DNA from: Nitrosomonadales bacterium
GTDB taxonomy: Bacteria; Pseudomonadota; Gammaproteobacteria; Burkholderiales; SG8-41
Assembly (NCBI GenBank): GCA_009885185.1
Contig: VFLF01000475.1
Span: 1 to 10,144 of the forward strand
Direction of reading: 5' to 3'
DNA: 10,144 nt
Part shown: positions 5,574-10,144 of the stretch, piece after piece
Layout: each line of letters opens with the position of its first letter
Position numbering within the stretch: position 1 is the first letter of the stretch
The notes under the pieces: generated by a model
Database searches by the model: none
Seen by the model: the letters and a program-made list of their open reading frames with translations, nothing else
What the model was told of the DNA's origin: nothing
Position numbers and translations under genes: made by a program

Positions 5574-6533
5574 TCAGCTTTGTAAATTCCGCTCTTTGAC
5601 GATTTTTCGCCACTTCACGATTTCATCGCGCACGTAGCGGGTGAACGCGTCCGCCGGCATCAGCATGAGTTCAGCACCCTGTTCGACCAGCCGCGGTTTC
5701 ATTTCTTCCGAGCCGAGGACGCGATTGATTTCCGTATTCAGCCGGTTGACGATCTCGAGTGGTGTTTTTGCCGGTGCGAGGATGCCCCACCATTGCGAGG
5801 CGGAATAACCGGGCACGAACTCGGCGACCACGGGCAGTTCGGGCGCGAACGAGGACCGCTTGGCGGAAGTGAGGGCAAGCGCGCGCATGCGGCCCGCTTT
5901 GACTTGCGGCCACACCGCCGCCATGCTGGTGATGATCATTTGCACATGGCCGCCTGCGGCATCGATTACCGCGGGCACGCCGCTCTTGTAAGGCACATGC
6001 ACGATATTGATCTTCGCCGCGGCTGCGAACAACTCGGTGGCGAAGTGGATAACGCTGCCGTTGCCCGCCGATGAATAGTGAATTTCGCCCGGTCGTGCCC
6101 GCGCCAGTGCGATCAGTTCAGGCACGCTTTTCGCCGGCAGCGACGGATGCACCGTCACCATCAACGGGCCGTCGCCGATCATCGACACGCCGATGAGATC
6201 GTTGATCGGATCAAACGGTAACTTGGCTTGCAGCGCGGCGCTGGTGGTGTAGGTGCCGGTGGGCACCAGCAGCGTATAGCCGTCAGGCGCCGCCTTGGCG
6301 ACGAAATCGGCGCCGATCATCTGGCCCGCGCCGGCACGATTTTCGACCACGATGGGTTGCCCCCAACGCTCACGCAGCCGCTCGCCGATCAGGCGACCCA
6401 AAATATCGTTCGAACCGCCGGCCACCACCGGCACCACAAAGCGGATGGGTTTGGCCGGGTAAGACTGGGCGTGGAGCGCCGGTGCTGACGCGCCCGCCAG
6501 CGTCACGACGTAAAGCAATAGGGTTATGCGCAT
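5574..6533 (-). CDS. Bug/TctC family tripartite tricarboxylate transporter substrate-binding protein
   Basis: A 319-residue periplasmic solute receptor. A signal peptide with Arg2, a hydrophobic core and an ALHA-Q cleavage site near residue 22 leads into SYPAKPIRFVVPVVAGGSND (24-43), the first strand and ligand loop of the family. GQPIVVENRAGAG, PDGYTLL, LPFDPINDL, the YSSAGNGSVIH block, VPYKSG and a C-terminal EIVKWRKIV follow in the usual order. The length is standard. The ATG at 6533 has AGGA seven bases upstream. It is 18 bp downstream of another Bug gene (6552-7526), so the two are probably one operon; their ligand-loop sequences differ (AGGSND against AGGNSD), consistent with different ligands. 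No TctA or TctB membrane gene is nearby. The ligand is unknown. Confidence 0.93.
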   Translation of the reverse strand: MRITLLLYVVTLAGASAPALHAQSYPAKPIRFVVPVVAGGSNDILGRLIGERLRERWGQPIVVENRAGAGQMIGADFVAKAAPDGYTLLVPTGTYTTSAALQAKLPFDPINDLIGVSMIGDGPLMVTVHPSLPAKSVPELIALARARPGEIHYSSAGNGSVIHFATELFAAAAKINIVHVPYKSGVPAVIDAAGGHVQMIITSMAAVWPQVKAGRMRALALTSAKRSSFAPELPVVAEFVPGYSASQWWGILAPAKTPLEIVNRLNTEINRVLGSEEMKPRLVEQGAELMLMPADAFTRYVRDEIVKWRKIVKERNLQS

Positions 6534-6551
6534 GACGAATTCCTGCGTAAT

Positions 6552-7526
6552 CTACTGCGCCGTGATGCCCGCAGCCTTGGTGACTTTCATCCATTTCGCG
6601 ATTTCCACCGCGATGAATTTTTCAAACGCCTGCGGCGAGGTGCCCTGCGGCAACAACCCCTCGGCGGACAGGCGCTTGTGCATATCGGGCAGTTTTGCGA
6701 TATCGGCGACTTCGCGATGCAGCAACGTCACCAGCGCCGGAGAAATTTTCGCTGGGGCGAACAGTCCCTGCCAACTGGAACTTTCATAACCCGGCACGCC
6801 GGCCTCCGACACTGTGGGAATCTCCGGCAGCGTCGGCCAGCGCTCCGGCGACGACACACCCAGCGCGCGCAGTCGGCCGCCGCGCACCAGCGGCAGCGTG
6901 CTCGCCATGCTGCTGAAACTGAAATCGATTTCACCGCCGACCAGCGCGGTGAGTGACGCAGGTGCGCCCTTGTAAGCCACGTGCAATACGTCGATGCCGG
7001 CCATCAGGCGAAAGAGTTCGCCCGTCAGGTGCGACGCGCCCGCGGTGCCCGACGAGCCATAGGTGAGTTTGCCGGGCCGCGCTTTTGCCGCATTGACGAG
7101 ATCACGCACCGTGCGCGCCGCGTGATTCTGCGTGACGACCAGAATGTTGTAGCCGATGCCGAGCAGCGATATGGGCTTCACGTCGCGCTGCGTGTCGTAC
7201 GGCAGCTTCGCGAACAGACTCGGGTTGATCGCGTGCGCCGTCGGCGCGAGCAGCAGCGTGTAGCCATCGGGCGGGGCGTTCGAAACGATTTCGGTGGCGA
7301 CAATGCCGGAGCCGCCACCACGATTGTCGATCACGATCTGCTGCCCCAGGCGTTCACCCAGGCGCTGTCCGTAGGCGCGTGCCACCATGTCGGAGTTGCC
7401 ACCCGCCGTCTGCGCGACAATCAGGCGGATGGGTTTGGAGGGGTAATTGGCCTGGGCGGCAACCGTTTGAGTTGCGCCGGCCAACAGCGATGCCAGAAAA
7501 AATGGGGTGTATCTCATGGTATTCAT
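6552..7526 (-). CDS. Bug/TctC family tripartite tricarboxylate transporter substrate-binding protein
   Basis: A 324-residue periplasmic solute receptor, first gene of a tandem Bug pair. The signal peptide (Arg5, hydrophobic core 8-18, cleavage near TVAA-Q or AQA-N, residues 24-26) precedes NYPSKPIRLIVAQTAGGNSD (27-46). GQQIVIDNRGGGSG, PPDGYTLLL, LPYDTQRDV, YGSSGTAGASHLTGELF and HVAYKGAP follow. The AQT in place of the common VPF before the AGG loop is unusual. The start may be ATG 7526 or ATG 7517; neither has a good ribosome site, and 7517 would give a more typical signal peptide beginning MRYTPF. The gene is divergent from the Bug gene at 7738, with 211 bp between, and is followed by the next Bug gene after 18 bp. 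The ligand is unknown. Confidence 0.92.
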   Translation of the reverse strand: MNTMRYTPFFLASLLAGATQTVAAQANYPSKPIRLIVAQTAGGNSDMVARAYGQRLGERLGQQIVIDNRGGGSGIVATEIVSNAPPDGYTLLLAPTAHAINPSLFAKLPYDTQRDVKPISLLGIGYNILVVTQNHAARTVRDLVNAAKARPGKLTYGSSGTAGASHLTGELFRLMAGIDVLHVAYKGAPASLTALVGGEIDFSFSSMASTLPLVRGGRLRALGVSSPERWPTLPEIPTVSEAGVPGYESSSWQGLFAPAKISPALVTLLHREVADIAKLPDMHKRLSAEGLLPQGTSPQAFEKFIAVEIAKWMKVTKAAGITAQ

Positions 7527-7737
7527 GGTGCTAGTCTAACCGTGAATCAGCGGTTTTGACCATATCGGCTATGTCGTGATGTCGCGATGTCCCCGCGTGC
7601 AACGCACATCGGTGCGCGCAGCGATACAATCACACGGGTGGACTTCCCTTGCCGCCGCCTTGGCGCATGCGAGAAAGGGCGGGGAACTTTCTCTGGGTGC
7701 GAGAAAATCTTTTCATTTACTGCCATCGGAGCGACTC
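7527..7737. other. Divergent intergenic region with small repeats
   Basis: This 211-bp gap separates two divergent Bug receptor genes and should hold both promoters. No sigma70 or sigma54 promoter with good matches was found on either strand. The part next to the plus-strand gene has an inverted repeat GAGAAAG/CTTTCTC (7671-7677, 7687-7693) and a direct repeat TGCGAGAAA (7668-7676, 7698-7706). An open plus-strand frame reaches back to 7576, but it has no family similarity and is not taken as coding. Confidence 0.6.
7668..7706. promoter_or_regulatory. Candidate regulator binding site
   Basis: TGCGAGAAA occurs twice, 30 bp apart (7668-7676 and 7698-7706), close to three helical turns. GAGAAAG at 7671-7677 also mirrors CTTTCTC at 7687-7693 around nine bases. 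Such arrangements suit a dimeric regulator, but no regulator gene is in the window and the match could be accidental. It lies 31-70 bases before the start of the Bug gene at 7738. Confidence 0.3.
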
Positions 7738-8718
7738 ATGAGCCTTACTTCCCGCGGATACCGAATCCTCCTCACGATCAGCGCATTGCTGCTGCCGATT
7801 CACCACATAATCGCCGCCGACGCCTACCCCAATCGCCCCATCCGCATGGTCGTGCCCTTCGTCGCGGGCGGAGGCACCGATCTGCTCGCGCGCCTTGTCG
7901 CGCCGCGCATGAGCGACTTGCTCGGCCAGCAGATCGTGGTGGATAACCGCGGCGGCGCGGGCAGCATCCTCGGCACGCAGATCGTCGCCAAGTCGCCGGC
8001 CGACGGCTACACGCTCGGCATGATGGACACCGCGTTTGCGATCAATCCGGGCTTCGCCGACAAGCTGCCGTACGACGCCGAGCGCGATTTTGCCTTTGTC
8101 GCGATCATCGCGACTTCGCCCACGGTGCTCATCACGCATCCTGGTCTCAAGGTGCGCACCATACAAGAACTCATCGCGGCGGCGCGTGCCAGCCCCGGCA
8201 AGATCAAGGGCGCGTCCGCCGGCGTGGGCTCGTCCAGCCATCTCACGCTGGCCATGTTGAACACCGCGGCCAAGATCAACATGCTGCACGTGCCGTACAA
8301 GGGCGCGGGCGCGGCGATCCTCGACATCCTCGGCGGGCACACCGATGTCACCTTCGTAGTGCCGGGCTCGGTGATGCCGCAGATACAATCCGGCGCGCTG
8401 ATACCGCTGGCGCTCACCGGCAAGAAGCCGTTTGCGCTGCTGCCCAACGTGCCTACGTTCGCCGCCATCGGGCTTGCCGAGGTCAATCCCGAAGCGTTTC
8501 GTTTCATTGTCGCGCCGGCGGGGATTCCACCGGCCACGAACAAGCGGCTCGTCGATGTGCTCACCAAGGTGATGAGCGTGCCCGAATTCCGCACGCGGCT
8601 GGCGGACAACGGCTTTGATCCCGAATTTCAGACCGGCAATGATGCCCGCGTGTTTGTGAGCCGCGAGATCACAAAATGGCGGCAGGCGGTGAAGGATTCT
8701 GGCGCGAAGGCAAATTAA
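7738..8718 (+). CDS. Bug/TctC family tripartite tricarboxylate transporter substrate-binding protein
   Basis: A 326-residue periplasmic solute receptor. The signal peptide has Arg6 and Arg9, a hydrophobic stretch (10-21) and cleavage near IIAA-D or ADA-Y (27-29). AYPNRPIRMVVPFVAGGGTD (29-48) is the most canonical ligand loop of the five receptors here. GQQIVVDNRGGAGS, PADGYTLGM, LPYDAERDF, the GASAGVGSSSHLT block, HVPYKGAG and EITKWRQAVKDSG follow. The ATG at 7738 was chosen because GGAG stands six bases upstream and a normal signal peptide begins there; the longer frame to 7576 has no similarity. It converges with the SixA-like gene (23 bp between stops). A long minus-strand open frame runs opposite most of this gene and is only a high-GC shadow. 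The ligand is unknown. Confidence 0.93.
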   Translation: MSLTSRGYRILLTISALLLPIHHIIAADAYPNRPIRMVVPFVAGGGTDLLARLVAPRMSDLLGQQIVVDNRGGAGSILGTQIVAKSPADGYTLGMMDTAFAINPGFADKLPYDAERDFAFVAIIATSPTVLITHPGLKVRTIQELIAAARASPGKIKGASAGVGSSSHLTLAMLNTAAKINMLHVPYKGAGAAILDILGGHTDVTFVVPGSVMPQIQSGALIPLALTGKKPFALLPNVPTFAAIGLAEVNPEAFRFIVAPAGIPPATNKRLVDVLTKVMSVPEFRTRLADNGFDPEFQTGNDARVFVSREITKWRQAVKDSGAKAN

Positions 8719-8741
8719 CGCCACCTTGCCTGCGCGCTGCA

Positions 8742-9215
8742 TCACCCCGGCGCGTGATCCTGCCGCCAGGCGTAGGTCATGACCCACTCGTTGCCGCTGC
8801 CCTCGATACACACTGCGGCACCGTTGCCGGGTTTGAATTCGACCACTTTCTTTTTCTCGTCGCCGCACACCAGATGCGAGGCGGAGCGCAGCAGGTAATC
8901 GACGTGGCCGCACATCATGATGTCGCCTTTCACGGAGGCAATTTCCGCCATGAACGGCGCAATCGGGTCGCCGGTGTTGATCGGGTAAGCGGCCTTCGCT
9001 ACTTTGTCTGATGCGCCGAGCTTGGCGGCAATACGAACCGCGGTGTCGATAGACCACTGCAATTCGCTGTGCAGAATGCGCACGGGGTAGACGCCCATCG
9101 CGCGCCAGCGCGCGCCCAGCCTATCTGCCTGATCGCAGCCCAGCGGGCTGATGTGCCGCTGCGGGTCCTGCGCGGCGGATAACGCGTCTACGTGATGCAC
9201 GAGATAGACTTTCAT
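8742..9215 (-). CDS. SixA-like histidine phosphatase family protein, catalytic arginines replaced
   Basis: A 157-residue protein with the length and layout of SixA, the phosphohistidine phosphatase branch of the histidine phosphatase superfamily. It opens MKVYLVHHVDA; in active members this is LxRHGxA, so catalytic His8 is kept but the arginine is His7 and the glycine is Val9. SPLGCDQADRLGARW (23-37) matches the SixA SxxGxxQA segment. The usual S-P-x-x-R-A-x-x-T motif reads SELQWSIDT (50-58), with Ser55 where the second arginine is expected. The second catalytic histidine, His104 in MMCGHVDYL, is present. Phosphatase activity is therefore doubtful; binding or another reaction is possible. The ATG at 9215 has AGGAG at five bases. 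It begins 46 bp after a Bug gene and may share its transcript. Confidence 0.75.
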   Translation of the reverse strand: MKVYLVHHVDALSAAQDPQRHISPLGCDQADRLGARWRAMGVYPVRILHSELQWSIDTAVRIAAKLGASDKVAKAAYPINTGDPIAPFMAEIASVKGDIMMCGHVDYLLRSASHLVCGDEKKKVVEFKPGNGAAVCIEGSGNEWVMTYAWRQDHAPG

Positions 9216-9261
9216 GATGCTCCTTTCCCTTTTTGTTAATGCGTCGTGTGATGCCTGCGAT

Positions 9262-10144
9262 CTATTCCTTCTTCAATCCCGCCCGCTCGATAATTTTCGC
9301 ATACCGCGCGGTTTCGCTTCTGATTAGCGCCTCGAATTCCGCCGGCGTGCCGGGCCATGGGTCTACGCCCTGCAAAGAGAAGCTTTTGCGCAGATCGGCG
9401 GAGGCCAGCGCCTTCACCGCCTCCTGATGCAAGCGCGTGACGAGATCCCTCGGCAGGTTACCCGGCGCGAGCATGCCGTACCAGATTGACATGGTGAAGC
9501 CGGGCACGCCAGATTCCAGCGCGGTCGGCACATCGGGCAGCGCGGCGACGCGTTTTTCCGACAGCACCGCCAGCGGACGCACTTTGCCGGTGCGGATATA
9601 CGGCAGCGACGAGGCCACCGATACAATGACCTCATCCACTTCGCCGCCCATCAGCGCCACCGCCGCCACCGTCGCGCCTTTGTAAGGCACATGCACGATG
9701 TCGATTTTTTCGAGCGTCTTCAACAATTCGTTGGCGAGGTGATTGGTGGTGCCCGGCCCGCCGGAGCCGTAGTTCAGTTTGCCCGGCTGCTTGCGCGCGA
9801 TCTCGATAAACTGGCGCAGTGTTTTTGCCGGCACCGCCGGATGCACCAGCAACACGTTTTCAATCGCCGCCAGCCGCGCGATGGGGGTTAAATCCTTTTG
9901 CGGGTCGTAGCCCAAATTCAAATAAAGCGATGGGCTCAAGGCGATGGCGGGCGTGGTCACTGCGATGGTGTAACCATCCGCCGGCGATTTAGCCACGATG
10001 CCCAAGCCGACATTGCCGCCCGCGCCCACGCGGTTGTCGGCAACCACCGGCGTGCCCAGTTGCTCCGCGAGTTTGTTGCCGAGCGCGCGGCCGATGATAT
10101 CGCTGGGCGCGCCCGGCGGAAACGGCAGCACCAGGCGGATGGAT
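9262..10144 (-). CDS. Bug/TctC family tripartite tricarboxylate transporter substrate-binding protein, 5' end outside window
   Basis: The visible 293 codons run from the window edge to a TAG at 9262-9264. The first readable residues, SIRLVLPFPPGAPSD, correspond to the first strand and ligand loop of the Bug family, so only the signal peptide and about the first ten mature residues are missing. GTPVVADNRVGAGGNVG, SPADGYTI, YDPQKDLTPIA, YGSGGPGTTNHLANELL and HVPYKGA follow. The loop reads PPGAPSD where most members have xAGGxxD, which suggests a distinct ligand. The GTG at 10129-10131 inside the conserved strand is not a real start. The SixA-like gene follows after 46 bp on the same strand. Both truncation by the edge and family are clear; the ligand is not. 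Confidence 0.93.
   Translation of the reverse strand, partial: SIRLVLPFPPGAPSDIIGRALGNKLAEQLGTPVVADNRVGAGGNVGLGIVAKSPADGYTIAVTTPAIALSPSLYLNLGYDPQKDLTPIARLAAIENVLLVHPAVPAKTLRQFIEIARKQPGKLNYGSGGPGTTNHLANELLKTLEKIDIVHVPYKGATVAAVALMGGEVDEVIVSVASSLPYIRTGKVRPLAVLSEKRVAALPDVPTALESGVPGFTMSIWYGMLAPGNLPRDLVTRLHQEAVKALASADLRKSFSLQGVDPWPGTPAEFEALIRSETARYAKIIERAGLKKE

Noticed and set aside
7576..7737. N-terminal extension of the Bug receptor that starts at 7738
   Set aside because: A proper ribosome site and signal peptide exist at 7738; the upstream part lacks similarity and would put the signal peptide inside the protein.
7717..9057. A 446-codon open frame on the minus strand opposite the Bug gene and overlapping the SixA-like gene
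   Set aside because: It lies antisense to a clear Bug receptor and overlaps the SixA-like gene in another frame. Its translation is Arg/His-rich with no recognisable family, typical of a high-GC shadow frame.

Overview
This GC-rich window with dense, short-spaced genes looks like the chromosome of a betaproteobacterium, probably from the Burkholderiales or a related environmental lineage. The main reason is five separate genes for Bug/TctC-type periplasmic solute receptors, a family that is greatly expanded in that group. REP-type palindromes of the ATTCCCGC...GCGGGAAT class, common in beta- and gammaproteobacteria, fit this, and so does a YaeQ homologue. No rRNA, tRNA, phage, transposase or CRISPR was seen.

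Layout from left to right. (1) A possible C-terminal scrap of an upstream gene (1-60) precedes a CitE-like HpcH/HpaI-family protein (75-971) and a dienelactone-hydrolase-family protein (1008-1703), both on the plus strand and 36 bp apart. (2) An 80-bp paired palindrome (1795-1874) follows, then a Bug receptor with a non-ATG start (1891-2880). (3) A minus-strand operon reads from right to left: an alpha/beta hydrolase (4385-5251), a second 80-bp paired palindrome (4293-4372), an SDR oxidoreductase (3441-4247) and a YaeQ homologue (2895-3437) only 3 bp after the SDR stop. (4) The gap at 5252-5573 holds divergent promoter candidates and a probable small-RNA gene (about 5367-5545). That RNA has a 14-nt perfect complement of the 16S rRNA 3' end, a 30-codon reading frame behind it and a textbook intrinsic terminator. 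(5) Two Bug receptors lie in tandem on the minus strand (6552-7526, then 5574-6533). (6) A 211-bp divergent intergenic region carries small repeats and leads to a plus-strand Bug receptor (7738-8718). (7) Last come a SixA-like histidine-phosphatase-family protein that has lost its usual arginines (8742-9215, minus) and, upstream of it, a fifth Bug receptor cut by the right edge (9262-10144, minus).

How it may work together: the enzymes (CitE-like, dienelactone hydrolase, alpha/beta esterase, SDR) fit catabolism of organic acids or aromatic-ring cleavage products. The Bug proteins would capture carboxylates or related small molecules in the periplasm. No TctA/TctB membrane components are in the window, so the receptors would have to use membrane partners encoded elsewhere or act as sensors. 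No specific substrate can be assigned from sequence alone. The most unusual item is the small RNA or leader-peptide locus at 5332-5545.
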